Below, piece after piece: positions 27,083 through 36,464 of a stretch of 64,000 nucleotides of DNA. Location of the stretch: NCBI RefSeq assembly GCF_019249215.1, contig NZ_JAESDI010000011.1, forward strand, positions 1 to 64,000, read 5' to 3'. The notes under the pieces are model-generated. The model made no database searches. It saw only the letters and a program-made list of their open reading frames with translations, and was not told the origin of the DNA. This DNA comes from Alteromonas lipotrueae. Its GTDB lineage: Bacteria > Pseudomonadota > Gammaproteobacteria > Enterobacterales > Alteromonadaceae. How positions within the stretch are numbered: position 1 is the stretch's first letter; each line of letters begins with the position of its first letter. The translations under genes were made by a program, and so were the position numbers.

Positions 27083-29035
27083 CTACGCGTTATTGACCAA
27101 TGCTGGGCGCATAGGCAGCGGCTTTTCACTTAATACCTGTTCAGGCATGGTTACCCACAAGCTTTCAGGCAGTGCAGGCTCTTCTGCCTTGTACTGAGAC
27201 AACGCGAAGTAATTCATAGCCACCCGCAAACGCTTAAGGGCGGTACATTCATTCACTTCTTGGTCAATAACAAACACGCCCCATTTACGCATTTTTATAC
27301 CTAAATTATCACTGCTAGTAATACGAATAACCGGCGCGGCGAGCACCATTCCAATTAAAACCGGTAGCAACCACATAAATAAAGAGGGTGTGAAGTGGAA
27401 GGTCGTTACGCCCCATATTACCGCCAAGCAACTCATAAGCTGCGTATGTTTAAAGGCAACGCTCCATGGCACTTTTTTACCTTCACGCTCTTGTGCTTCC
27501 CATTTAACCGAGTGCCCAACAAACACACTTATTACGAAGAAACTATGATAAAACATCATGAGCGGCGCAATAAGAATCGCCATGGTAATTTCTGCCACTG
27601 CGCTTTTCAGTAACGACATGGCGCCACCAAACTCTTCCCTGCGCTTAATTAGCGCAAGCACGATACCCAGCATTTTTGGCAAGAAGAGTAGCGCAGCAGT
27701 TCCCCACATGGTAACCATCATCATATCTTGACGGGCTACCTGCCAGCTTGGGAATAACTGGTATTCAGATACAAAGAAGTCTGGCACTGATGTGGCGCGA
27801 ATAAGGGCATCGGCTGTACCTAACGCTAGCATGCAAAATAAGACCAGCGATGAAATATACGCAAACGCGCCAAATAAAAAGTGAAGACGGTTAGCCGCTT
27901 TCAGGCCTTTCACGTTCAGCAAACCTAAATGCTGGATGTTACCTTGCACCCAACGACGGTCACGAATAGCGTAATCAACAACGTTGCTAGGGACTTCTTC
28001 ATAGCTGCCCGTGGTATCTGTCAGTAAATAGGCCTGCCAGCCTGCACGGCGAAGCAGCGCGGCTTCAACAAAGTCATGACTTAGAATTTCACCACCAAAC
28101 GGTGCGCTGCCTTCCAATTTAGGTAAACCGCAGTGCTGCATAAAGGGCGCAATGCGAATAATCGCGTTGTGGCCCCAATAGTTGGCGCTGTCTGTTTGCC
28201 AAAACGACAAACCAGTTGCCAGCATAGGGCTGTAAAGGTGCGCCGCAAATTGTACAAATCGGCCGAAGAAGGTATTTTGACGTACCGGCATAGGGATAGT
28301 TTGTACTAATGCGGTATCTGGGTTTTGTTCGAGACGGCGGGCTAAATCTAACATGCGCTCGCCCGTCATTATGCTGTCGGCATCTAGCACAATCATAGAT
28401 TCGTAGTTCGCACCCCAGCGTTCACAAAATTCTTTTAAGTTACCCACTTTGCGATGAAGGTTCTTTTCCCGGCGACGATAAAACACTTGTGAGGCGAAGC
28501 TGCCTAAACGTTTCGTCATACGCTGCCATGCGCGAAGCTCGGCATCCGCCTTGGTTTGATCGCGGGTGTCACTTAACATGTAGAAGTCGAAATGATCAGC
28601 GTGTGGCGTATTCATTAACTCGCGGACACACGCTTCAAAGCCCACCATAATTCGGCGTGTATCTTCATTATATACTGGCATTACCACCGCATGACGCTCG
28701 GTTAATTGAGTGGCTTCATCAGGCTTACTTTGCTTTTTACGCAAGCTTAAAGGGTCAATATTAAAGAGTTGGAGTACAAACCCGATAATACCGGTCCAAA
28801 ATGCCATACAGAGCCAAGCGAACAATATTAGACCTAAACCAAGCTGAGCTATTTCAAGCTTTGTTAACCCATTTGGAAGAAAAATTTCATAAAGGCTCCA
28901 ACCGGCCAAAGCCGTACTCGGAAGCACTAACATTGCCATTATAAATACGCGCATGTGCTCTCCTGTCGTGATGAATCGGTCACGCTTTGTTGAGGATTTA
29001 GGGGAAATGGAAGCATTACTTGGGTTGATAGACAT
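27083..29035 (-). CDS. opgH: glucans biosynthesis glucosyltransferase OpgH (MdoH)
   Basis: The 650-residue inner-membrane enzyme polymerises UDP-glucose into the beta-1,2 backbone of osmoregulated periplasmic glucans. Eight or so membrane segments flank a GT2 domain with VLDADS (about 217) and the RDRRWVQGN motif (about 358). The start at 29035 has GAGG upstream and overlaps opgG by 20 bases. Only some 27 residues precede the first membrane helix, whereas the E. coli protein of 847 residues has a long cytoplasmic N-terminus. It is translated with opgG, whose product acts on the glucan in the periplasm. Confidence 0.95.
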   Translation of the reverse strand: MSINPSNASISPKSSTKRDRFITTGEHMRVFIMAMLVLPSTALAGWSLYEIFLPNGLTKLEIAQLGLGLILFAWLCMAFWTGIIGFVLQLFNIDPLSLRKKQSKPDEATQLTERHAVVMPVYNEDTRRIMVGFEACVRELMNTPHADHFDFYMLSDTRDQTKADAELRAWQRMTKRLGSFASQVFYRRREKNLHRKVGNLKEFCERWGANYESMIVLDADSIMTGERMLDLARRLEQNPDTALVQTIPMPVRQNTFFGRFVQFAAHLYSPMLATGLSFWQTDSANYWGHNAIIRIAPFMQHCGLPKLEGSAPFGGEILSHDFVEAALLRRAGWQAYLLTDTTGSYEEVPSNVVDYAIRDRRWVQGNIQHLGLLNVKGLKAANRLHFLFGAFAYISSLVLFCMLALGTADALIRATSVPDFFVSEYQLFPSWQVARQDMMMVTMWGTAALLFLPKMLGIVLALIKRREEFGGAMSLLKSAVAEITMAILIAPLMMFYHSFFVISVFVGHSVKWEAQEREGKKVPWSVAFKHTQLMSCLAVIWGVTTFHFTPSLFMWLLPVLIGMVLAAPVIRITSSDNLGIKMRKWGVFVIDQEVNECTALKRLRVAMNYFALSQYKAEEPALPESLWVTMPEQVLSEKPLPMRPALVNNA

Positions 29036-30695
29036 AATTCCAAACCTCACTGATACGTTTGCCATCTAGCTCGATATAAGCACGCATATCTACCGTGCTT
29101 TTGTCTTTGGGCATAAGAAGAAAAGTGGCGCGCCATTCTTTACCTTCATTAACGGGGTAAAGGCGCTGCTGAGAAATTGCACCATTGCTACCTTGCACAA
29201 TAAGCTTGGTAGTGTCTGGGTTGAAGCTTGTAGCCGTATTTTCATTAGCTGACATTTCGGTCGAATCCATATCAGGTGAAGCGAAGTCAACAATAAAGCG
29301 GCGCTGAGTCTGCTTCGCTTCATCTTTTACTTTCTCACCAGGTAACGACGGTTTGCCTTGGCGTGTGCGAATAACAGTGGCCAACTCGCTAACAAATGCG
29401 TTTCGCTCTACCGTTTTTAAGGTGTACGCAAAATAGCGAGATTCACCACTAAGTAACGGTGCTTCAGGCACCCAGTAGGCTACAATATTGTCGTGCGTTT
29501 CTGAGTTAGTCGGTATTTCTACCACCTCTAACCGGCCTTTCTCGAACCCCTCAGTAGGGGTTACCCAAAGACCTGGGCGAATATGATAGTTTGCTTCAGC
29601 ATCCAAGTAGCTTCCCCACTCACCATCGCGCTGCAACATGCCAAAGCCTTTCGGTGCACTGTCACTCAACGAGGTAATTTGTAGCCTTGCCGGGTTAGTC
29701 AGCGGACGCCAAATCTCTTCATCGGCATGCGTCACCATTAACACGCCATCGCTGTCATGTACTTCAGGACGGTAGTCATCTGGACGCTTTTCACTGTTTT
29801 CGCCATAAAGAAACATACTGGTAAAAGGGGCGACACCTAGTTTTTCTACATCTTCGCGGGCAAACAACCAGCTTTGCACATCAACCTTTGTATCAATGCC
29901 GGGCTCAATAACAAACTTGTACGCTCCAGCCACTGACGGACTTTCCAGTCGTGCGTAAATCGTAATAGGCTGGCCTTCTTTAGGCTCAATAAGCCAAAAT
30001 TCAGTAAAGTGAGGAAATTCTTCCCCTTTCGTGAGGGCAGTATCAATGGCAAGCCCGCGAGCAGAAATACCATACACTTGATTCTTACCCACTAAACGAA
30101 AATAAGACGCCCCTAAAAATACGGCAAACTCATCTTTGTATACTTCATTTTTCAATGGGTAATGAACGCGAAAGCCTGCAAACCCCGTTTTATCGTTAGT
30201 CAGCCCTGCTAACGGCGCTGCTTTGTCGTCATAGCGAAACATGTCGCTAGTGAAGGGAATGCGCTGAGCGCTATTGGATTCATCAATCGTGTGAACTGTC
30301 ACAGGCAATTGATAGAGAAAGCCGGGGTGAAAAAACTGTACTTCGTAGTCGTTTTTGCCGTCCCACAAGCTTTTCTCAGGATTAAAGCGAATAGCGCGAT
30401 AAGTTTGATAATCAATTGATTTTAACCCTTCATCGAGACCATGATCGTTTTGCTCATAACCTTGCTCAGCAGACGCTTTTGCGGCATCGATAACAGATTG
30501 AAGAATAGGGGATGCATCACGAGGTTCGTTGCTATTACTCACCTCTTCAGCATTAATCACTGGTGCGACTAATAATGACAACACACAGGCCATCACAACC
30601 GCAACGCGAGAGTAAAGTGACATGAGGCCTCGCTTGGTTACTTTACTGACACTCGTCACGCCATCAAAGCGGTCTTGTTTATACTCTTGCTGCAT
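29016..30695 (-). CDS. opgG: glucans biosynthesis protein OpgG (MdoG)
   Basis: The 559-residue product is the periplasmic partner of OpgH in glucan synthesis. GGAG lies 8 bases before the ATG at 30695, giving a long basic n-region of about 27 residues before the hydrophobic core VAVVMACVLSLLVAPVINA; a start at 30623 (MSLYSRVAVV) would give a normal signal peptide but has no better ribosome site. Family blocks such as YRAIRFNPEKSLW, FHPGFLYQLPV and a YLDAEANYHIRPGLWVTP region are present. OpgD-type paralogues carry a Tat signal; no twin-arginine motif is seen here. Confidence 0.94.
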   Translation of the reverse strand: MQQEYKQDRFDGVTSVSKVTKRGLMSLYSRVAVVMACVLSLLVAPVINAEEVSNSNEPRDASPILQSVIDAAKASAEQGYEQNDHGLDEGLKSIDYQTYRAIRFNPEKSLWDGKNDYEVQFFHPGFLYQLPVTVHTIDESNSAQRIPFTSDMFRYDDKAAPLAGLTNDKTGFAGFRVHYPLKNEVYKDEFAVFLGASYFRLVGKNQVYGISARGLAIDTALTKGEEFPHFTEFWLIEPKEGQPITIYARLESPSVAGAYKFVIEPGIDTKVDVQSWLFAREDVEKLGVAPFTSMFLYGENSEKRPDDYRPEVHDSDGVLMVTHADEEIWRPLTNPARLQITSLSDSAPKGFGMLQRDGEWGSYLDAEANYHIRPGLWVTPTEGFEKGRLEVVEIPTNSETHDNIVAYWVPEAPLLSGESRYFAYTLKTVERNAFVSELATVIRTRQGKPSLPGEKVKDEAKQTQRRFIVDFASPDMDSTEMSANENTATSFNPDTTKLIVQGSNGAISQQRLYPVNEGKEWRATFLLMPKDKSTVDMRAYIELDGKRISEVWNYVYQPK

Positions 30696-31305
30696 GTCGT
30701 TATCTCCATGAATTAGGGCTATGCCAGAACGCGTTCAAAAAAGTCACCTGCTAACTCCATAGATGAATGCCCAAAGGTGCTTATTTTGATAGGAACCTCG
30801 CTGCCCCATAAAAGGAAGAAGAACTGGGTAGCGAATTAACCGCGCTTGAACTCATAAGAGCAATTGCAAAGAATGATCCAACTTATTGAAAAGGGGTTGA
30901 AAAACCATCAATCGCCTTATTTTCAAACATTTACAAAAGTTATTTTTGAATTGGAGGGCCATCTTCCACTGTGTAAAAACGTACCAGCCATTAGACGAAA
31001 GGATATAGTGTTGTTTTTTAGATACACATTTAGCGGATTTTGTTGTTCAGATAATCAACGCTGTTTGATAAACCTGTTTCGGTAAGAGAATGCACTCGCA
31101 GCTAAAAACCACTATCTTTCTGTTAGTTATAGAAAAATCGTCTGTTAAACCATCAACCCATAACGTAATTGGCAAACCCTTTGCAAAACAAACTTCAGAT
31201 TTAACAATGGAATTCGCGATATTTGTTTGCATATTACGATGCACAGGTTCGCAAAATTTGAAACGCAGGTATTTTTTCTTTCTGCGATAAATAGGAGTTT
31301 TTTCA
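30696..31305. other. 610-base intergenic region between opgG and the small barrel gene
   Basis: It must hold the divergent promoters of opgGH and the outer-membrane protein. Several frames of 60-100 codons exist on both strands, but none has a ribosome site, a family motif or a convincing composition, so no gene is called. No convincing -35/-10 pair, operator or RNA structure was recognised. AGGAG of the barrel gene begins at about 31292. Confidence 0.5.
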
Positions 31306-31866
31306 ATGCGTAAAGCAATCACTTTACTGACAGCACTTACCACTACCGCAGCCTCTGTTGCTTCTTTTGCAACGTTAGCTGAGTCTCCAGACTGGCGTTA
31401 TGTAGAAGGTGGCTATAGCAAGATGGATTTTGACGATAACGAATCGTTCGAACCCGATGGTTTCGTACTAAGCAGCAAATATCTATTAAACAGCAACATT
31501 TACTTAAACGGTGAATACAGCAACTTTGAAGAAGGCAGCTTCGATTTCGATATGCTAACCCTAGGTGCTGGTTACAGAATGCCACTTAACGCCACTACCG
31601 ATGCATATTTCGGCGCCAACTTTGAGCGCATCGATGGCGATTTCGATGATGAGACGGGCTACAGTGTGAATGCTGGTGTTCGTTCTATGGTGACTGAGCA
31701 AGTTGAGCTTCTAGGTGAAGTAGGCTACTACGACGTTGAAGATGGCGATGCCACGTTCAAAGTAGGCGCGAACTATTATATCACCCCTCAATGGGCCGTG
31801 GGTGCCAACTACAAGCTTATGGATGACTTAGACATCATGCAGGTAACTGCACGCTACAGTTTCTAA
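31306..31866 (+). CDS. small outer-membrane beta-barrel protein
   Basis: The 186-residue product has a signal peptide ending about residue 25 (SVASFATLA). Alternating aromatic and small residues then form about eight strands (WRYVEGGYSKMDF, NIYLNGEYSNF, MLTLGAGYRM, AYFGANFERI, VELLGEVGYYDV, ATFKVGANYYI, WAVGANYKLM, VTARYSF). The terminal Phe is the classic signal for BAM-assisted insertion. Acidic turns are frequent, as in marine proteins. AGGAG lies 8 bases before the ATG. It resembles opacity or OmpA-like small barrels; its function is unknown. Confidence 0.85.
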   Translation: MRKAITLLTALTTTAASVASFATLAESPDWRYVEGGYSKMDFDDNESFEPDGFVLSSKYLLNSNIYLNGEYSNFEEGSFDFDMLTLGAGYRMPLNATTDAYFGANFERIDGDFDDETGYSVNAGVRSMVTEQVELLGEVGYYDVEDGDATFKVGANYYITPQWAVGANYKLMDDLDIMQVTARYSF

Positions 31867-31904
31867 ACCTTTCTCGTTTTGGGATGCTCTCCTGATGAAA
31901 GGTA

Positions 31905-31930
31905 GCCGGGTCACTCGCCCGGCTTTTTTT
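31905..31930 (+). terminator. terminator of the small barrel gene
   Basis: GCCGGG and CCCGGC form a perfect six-pair stem with a 7-base loop, followed by seven T bases. It lies 38 bases after the stop codon. Confidence 0.9.
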
Positions 31931-31975
31931 ATTCTTCAATTTACGTATAAGCTCTGTTTTAAGCTGCACGTATAC

Positions 31976-32218
31976 CTACTCTTCTTCAGCAGACTCACTT
32001 TGGGATGTCACATCGCCTTTTGGTCTGATATCCACGCTCTCGTGAAGCTCTGAATACACTAGCACGGCCTCACCACTTTTAAGCGCATCTAATACTTGTG
32101 TCACTTTGGTTTCCATAGTGACGTCTTCAGCGCCGTATTCTGTGCCTTCTCGCAGCACAAATGCTTCCACTAAACTGTGTAGGATTTCGGTATCAACCGC
32201 GTCGATTGGAATTATCAT
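31976..32218 (-). CDS. yheU: YheU family protein
   Basis: The 80-residue product matches the small YheU (UPF0270) family: MIIPIDAVDTEILHSLVEAF, then LREGTEYGAED and GEAVLVYSELHESVDIRP. The family has no proven function. GGAGG sits 5 bases before the ATG. The C-terminal tail is acidic. As in E. coli, it lies next to yheT on the same strand. Confidence 0.92.
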   Translation of the reverse strand: MIIPIDAVDTEILHSLVEAFVLREGTEYGAEDVTMETKVTQVLDALKSGEAVLVYSELHESVDIRPKGDVTSQSESAEEE

Positions 32219-32300
32219 CTCTGCCTCCAGAAAAAAGTGAGCTCACGCTAACGATTAAGCATGAGATAAAGCCAGCTAACGTGCAAACAAGATAGGAAAT

Positions 32301-33329
32301 TTACACGTAGGGCGTGGTGGGGTTAATGGGCAGTACATCGCTAACGTACCTTTTTACCCTTTCATGCAGCCACACTTTAGGGCTAAACACCGAACCTTGC
32401 ATAAAGCCAACATGGCCACCACGCTCACTGAGTTCAAGGGTAACATTGCGTGCTAACTCTTCTTCTTTAGGCACCACTAAATGGTTCATAAAGGGGTCGT
32501 CAATACTGTGCAATACAAGCGTAGGGCAATGAATAGCGCTCAAGAAGTGGTACGCACTGCATTTCTCGTAATAGTCGTTCGCGTCTTCGAAACCATGCAA
32601 GGGTGCAGTGACTTTCTCGTCAAATTGCGCAAAGCTGGTAATGCCATCAACATCATCGCCTGTTAACTGAATAAGTTTACGATAATCGATAAACGACATC
32701 TTCTTTCGTAGCGTGGTTTTTATGCTCGATAAAAGGTATTTCTGATACACCCGCGAGAAACCGTGGTTAATTGATTTGGCACACTCCGACAACTTCAATG
32801 GTGACGATATAGCAATAGCCGCATTCAGCCATTTTTGCGCGGGGTTCTCACCAAGCAGCTTTAACAGCATGTTACCACCAAGCGAAAAGCCCACAGCAAC
32901 TTTAGGGAGTTGGGGGAATTTTTGGTTTAGCCAATCAAGAAAAAAGCTCGGATCGCCAGTCTCGCCAGAATGGTAGCCTCTTGGCTTTAGGTTCGGAACA
33001 CCGCTACAGCCACGATAGTGCATCATCACCACTTGCCAGCCATTCACGGATAAATTGGCCATCATATCGTTGGCGTAATGTGAGCGAATGCTGCCTTCAA
33101 GCCCATGGAACATCACGATAATACCCGAGGGCTCTGCCGGCTTTGGCCCCCACGCAACGTCGACAAAATCGTCATCAGGCAGCGTTAAGCGTTCCATTCT
33201 GTATTTTAGCGGTAAGCGTTTTTGGATGAAGCGCGGCCATATGGTTTGAACATGACGGTTCTTTGCCCAGCTTGGCACCCGAAAACTGCTTTTTATAATC
33301 TTTCCATGCGATAACGCAATTTTGCTCAT
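32301..33329 (-). CDS. yheT: YheT family alpha/beta hydrolase
   Basis: The 342-residue product is an alpha/beta hydrolase of the YheT/EMB8 family. The oxyanion loop region MFHGLEGSIRSHY and MMHYRGCSG precede the nucleophile elbow GFSLGGN (Ser near residue 149). A late Asp (HSIDDPF) and His (ERGGHVGF) complete the triad. Members act on esters or lipids; the natural substrate is unknown. It follows the TIGR02444 gene by 18 bases and precedes yheU, one operon with yheS. Confidence 0.94.
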   Translation of the reverse strand: MSKIALSHGKIIKSSFRVPSWAKNRHVQTIWPRFIQKRLPLKYRMERLTLPDDDFVDVAWGPKPAEPSGIIVMFHGLEGSIRSHYANDMMANLSVNGWQVVMMHYRGCSGVPNLKPRGYHSGETGDPSFFLDWLNQKFPQLPKVAVGFSLGGNMLLKLLGENPAQKWLNAAIAISSPLKLSECAKSINHGFSRVYQKYLLSSIKTTLRKKMSFIDYRKLIQLTGDDVDGITSFAQFDEKVTAPLHGFEDANDYYEKCSAYHFLSAIHCPTLVLHSIDDPFMNHLVVPKEEELARNVTLELSERGGHVGFMQGSVFSPKVWLHERVKRYVSDVLPINPTTPYV

Positions 33330-33347
33330 GATGTTTTCTTATTTTTT

Positions 33348-33875
33348 CTACGACAAATGCTTTAGTAACTGGCTGATTAACTCGCGGGCTTCTTGTTTTT
33401 CTCTTAGCCCATACGCATTAATAAGTGCAGCGATAGAAGCATTGAACACACCCGACTGACCAGAGGCGCCTGAAGGTAAAGACGCTAAGCCAAGGCTGTT
33501 TACCGTTTCTACAATAATAGCTTGTTGCGTTTTTTCTAATGCTAACTCGTCATCTTTTAGCTGATTGTATCTCGCTAAAGCTTTCTGGTAGTTTGCATCT
33601 TGCTTGTCTTTTGGCTTCGCTTGCTTTCGCTCAAGCCGATGTTGCTTAAGGACGTGTTCTGATGCTTCAACGGCGCTGATAACCGCGTTTAACTGAGGCA
33701 AATTAATAATGAAGCCGTGCTCAATACACCAACATATCAGCAAAAGTATGTTTACGTTCACACCATGGCGGTCTTGCAACAAAATGGCAAGTGGCGCTAC
33801 ATCGCCTGTACCATAGCGACTGCCTGCGTACTGCCAAAAATCCTCTGCATTTACAATAGCATTATTGTGCTTCAT
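33348..33875 (-). CDS. TIGR02444 (DUF2390) family protein
   Basis: The 175-residue product has the family pattern ending at IEHG: NAEDFWQYAGSRYGTGDVA, then LLQDRHGVNVNILLLICW. It appears helical and cytoplasmic. The start at 33875 overlaps the end of yheS by 14 bases, indicating coupled translation; a longer frame to 33938 would overlap much more. In E. coli no gene of this kind separates yheS and yheT, but the pairing with yheS is common in marine gammaproteobacteria as far as known. No function is established. Confidence 0.85.
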   Translation of the reverse strand: MKHNNAIVNAEDFWQYAGSRYGTGDVAPLAILLQDRHGVNVNILLLICWCIEHGFIINLPQLNAVISAVEASEHVLKQHRLERKQAKPKDKQDANYQKALARYNQLKDDELALEKTQQAIIVETVNSLGLASLPSGASGQSGVFNASIAALINAYGLREKQEARELISQLLKHLS

Positions 33876-35799
33876 AACTTGCGCGCTGCGCCTCCATTTG
33901 CTCCTGAGCATCAAGCCACTGCATCTCTTCTTCTTCAAGCTGCTGAGTGAGCTTTGCCTGTTTATCTAACAATTGCATAAGTTCGGCTTTTTTATCATCG
34001 TTATATAAACTTGTGTCTGATAATGATGCTTCAAGGGTTTTCAGCTCGCCTGAACATTTGTCCATGGCCTTTTCGTGCTTCTCTAAGGCTTTTTTCAGTG
34101 GAGCAACTTGCTTTCTAAACTCTGCTTCTCGGCGCTTTTCTTCTTTACGATCGATTTTACGCTCGCTAACAGCGCTTGCGTCTTCATTTAACGCTTTCGC
34201 ATCGCTGTTCGCTTTTGCTTTTTCGGCGGCTTGTTGCTTTAAAATCCAGTCGCGGTAGTCGTCTAAGTCGCCAGTGAACGCCGCCACTTCGCCGCTATCT
34301 ACTAGGTAAAAGTCTTCGCATACCGATGAGAGTAAAAATCTATCGTGCGATACCAACACCATGGCACCTTCAAAGCCTTGCAGCGCAATATTCAACGCAT
34401 GACGCATTTCTAAATCAAGGTGGTTGGTGGGCTCATCGAGTAATAACAAGTTTGGTTTTTGGTACACAATAAGTGCGAGCACTAACCGGGCTTTTTCGCC
34501 ACCAGACATAGGCGCAACAGCTGAAAGCGCTTCATCGCCGTTAAAGCCAAAGCCACCTAAATAATCTCTCAATTGTTGTTCGGTAGCTTTTTCGTCTAGG
34601 CGCTGTAAGTGCAAAATAGGCGTGGCGTTAGGATCGAGGGTTTCTAATTGATGCTGAGCAAAGTAACCAATTTTAAGGCCTTTGGCGGTATCGAAAATAC
34701 CTTGCTTCGGGGCATGTACACCAGCTAACAACTTGATAAGAGTAGATTTACCTTGTCCGTTTCGCCCCAGTAAACCAATACGACTTCCTGGCACCAAGTT
34801 AAGCTTCACTTGCTGTAATACAATATGGTCATCATAACCTAACTGTACGTGTTCCATTTGCACAAGGGGATTAGGCAGTGCAGCAGGCGGTACGAACTCA
34901 AAACTAAATGGGCTAGCCGCATGAGCAGGTAACAGAGTTTCCATTTTTTCAAGTTGCTTAATACGGCTTTGTGCTTGCTTAGCTTTACTCGCTTTAGCTT
35001 TAAAGCGGGTAATAAAAGAGGTTAAATGCGCCACTTTTTGCTGCTGCTTTTCAAACTCTATATTTTGCAAACGAAGTCGCTCGGCACGCTGCCTTTCAAA
35101 GGCAGAATAGTTACCGGTATAGGTAATCAGCTGTTGCTGCTCAACACTGATAATTTGCGCTACGGTATTATCGATAAACGCCTTATCGTGAGAAATCAAT
35201 AACAGCGTACCTTCGTAGCGCTGCAACCACTTTTCTAACCAAATGACGGCATCTAGATCTAAGTGGTTCGTGGGCTCATCAAGCAACAATAAGTCAGAGG
35301 GGCATAGTAGTGCTTGCGCCAAATTTAGGCGCATACGCCAACCACCAGAGAAATCGGTAACCGGTGCGGTAAGCTGAACGTTGGTAAAGCCCAGCCCTGA
35401 TAGAATAGTCGCGGCTCTTGCTTCTACATCGTACGCGCCGGCTTGCTCTAGTTGGCCATGAATTTTACCAATCAATACGCCGTCTTCATCTTGTTCTGCT
35501 TGCTGAAGCTGTGCTTGTAAACGGCGAAGATTTTTATCACCATCAATAACGTACTCTATTGCACGTCTGTCGGTGGCAGGAGTTTCTTGTGCAACACTCA
35601 CTATACGCCAATCAGCAGGCACCACACAGTCGCCTGCATCTACAGACATTTCGTTACGCAGTAAGGAAAACAAGGTCGATTTGCCACAGCCATTGCTCCC
35701 TATAAGGGCGACTTTATGGCCTGGAAATACCTGCGCTGATGCATTTTCTAGCAGCACTTTTCTGCCACGCATTAGCGATACGTTGGTAAGCTTTATCAT
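33862..35799 (-). CDS. yheS: ABC-F family ATPase YheS
   Basis: The 645-residue product has two ABC domains and no membrane segments, as in ABC-F proteins, which act on the ribosome. Walker A motifs are GSNGCGKST (about residue 35) and GRNGQGKST (about 343); signature loops are FSGGWRMRLNLAQ and MSGGEKARLVLAL. Two LLLLDEPTNHLDL Walker B segments are present. The linker between the domains is rich in Lys and Gln. The C-terminal 100 residues form a charged coiled coil. It is first in the yheS-TIGR02444-yheT-yheU operon. GAAGG precedes the ATG. Confidence 0.95.
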   Translation of the reverse strand: MIKLTNVSLMRGRKVLLENASAQVFPGHKVALIGSNGCGKSTLFSLLRNEMSVDAGDCVVPADWRIVSVAQETPATDRRAIEYVIDGDKNLRRLQAQLQQAEQDEDGVLIGKIHGQLEQAGAYDVEARAATILSGLGFTNVQLTAPVTDFSGGWRMRLNLAQALLCPSDLLLLDEPTNHLDLDAVIWLEKWLQRYEGTLLLISHDKAFIDNTVAQIISVEQQQLITYTGNYSAFERQRAERLRLQNIEFEKQQQKVAHLTSFITRFKAKASKAKQAQSRIKQLEKMETLLPAHAASPFSFEFVPPAALPNPLVQMEHVQLGYDDHIVLQQVKLNLVPGSRIGLLGRNGQGKSTLIKLLAGVHAPKQGIFDTAKGLKIGYFAQHQLETLDPNATPILHLQRLDEKATEQQLRDYLGGFGFNGDEALSAVAPMSGGEKARLVLALIVYQKPNLLLLDEPTNHLDLEMRHALNIALQGFEGAMVLVSHDRFLLSSVCEDFYLVDSGEVAAFTGDLDDYRDWILKQQAAEKAKANSDAKALNEDASAVSERKIDRKEEKRREAEFRKQVAPLKKALEKHEKAMDKCSGELKTLEASLSDTSLYNDDKKAELMQLLDKQAKLTQQLEEEEMQWLDAQEQMEAQRASYEAQ

Positions 35800-35857
35800 T
35801 CATAACCTTCGCGGGAACAATTTAGGTCGCGTATAATAGCAAATTCCTATCAAAATC

Positions 35858-35887
35858 TGATCAGGAAATGGCTTTTCGCGGTATAAT
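35858..35887 (+). promoter_or_regulatory. candidate promoter of yheV
   Basis: A perfect TATAAT lies at 35882-35887, 29 bases before the yheV ATG. The best -35 is the poor TGATCA at 35858 with an 18-base spacer. A second TATAAT at 35832-35837 belongs to the same divergent region and may serve either strand. Confidence 0.4.
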
Positions 35888-35916
35888 ACTGAGTAAATTA
35901 CGTTAAGAGAGCTGCA

Positions 35917-36123
35917 ATGCAAAAATCGATTAAACGCCGCTTTGTTGCAGGCGCTACCTGCCCAAAATGCCAAGAGTTAGACACTATTTCGCTATATTAC
36001 GAAAATAACGTAGAAAAGCTAGAGTGCGTGGCCTGTGGCTATAATGAAGCGCAAACCGAAGAACAAGTGAATGCGGCCACCCGTGAAAATGAAAACGTGA
36101 TTGGCATTTTCAAACCTCACTAG
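35917..36123 (+). CDS. yheV: YheV family putative zinc ribbon protein
   Basis: The 68-residue product matches the YheV (TIGR02443) family: KRRFVAGATCPKCQELDTI and KLECVACGYNEAQ. Two CxxC pairs (CPKC at about 15-18, CVAC at about 38-41) would bind zinc. Its function is unknown. In E. coli it precedes kefB; here it is divergent from yheS, and kefB and kefG are absent. Confidence 0.93.
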   Translation: MQKSIKRRFVAGATCPKCQELDTISLYYENNVEKLECVACGYNEAQTEEQVNAATRENENVIGIFKPH

Positions 36124-36464
36124 TTCGCGGTTACCCCCCTCACCTTTGTGTAACTCACATCTTCGCAATTAGCGCTAGTACACATAATACTCAACCTTGC
36201 ATTCCTCGTAGGGTGCTACTCATGAGTTAATTCACATAAGATTTTAGTCATGTGCATTGCCTCTTTCTAATAAGAAGTAACTATTACGCATTCTGTGAAG
36301 ATACCGCCCACATTCGACGTATCTTTACATAATGTAACGTCAGAAAGCTTTTGATAGCATACTCTTATCCAACTGATAGTACTGAATTATTTAACCTCGC
36401 CCCATTTACAGACAGCTAACTTCCGGCGGCATAATTCTTGAAGTACTCTTTTAAAGGAGTATTT
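36124..36464. other. 341-base non-coding region between yheV and the DUF748 gene
   Basis: No gene is visible. An inverted repeat AAGATAC/GTATCTT (36298-36325) has a 14-base loop and no T tract. Near the downstream gene, TTTACA (36405-36410) and CATAAT (36430-36435), 19 bases apart, form a possible promoter that would give a short leader ending in AAAGGAG. Confidence 0.4.

Noticed and set aside
30864..31085. A 73-codon plus-strand frame between opgG and the barrel gene
   Set aside because: No ribosome site, no family pattern and no hydrophobic or repetitive structure; the composition is like random translation of AT-rich DNA.
31047..31343. A 98-codon minus-strand frame before the barrel gene
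   Set aside because: It runs into the signal-peptide region of a well-supported gene on the other strand and has no start signal.
36298..36325. Inverted repeat after yheV as a terminator
   Set aside because: The loop is long, the stem is AT-rich and no T tract follows.
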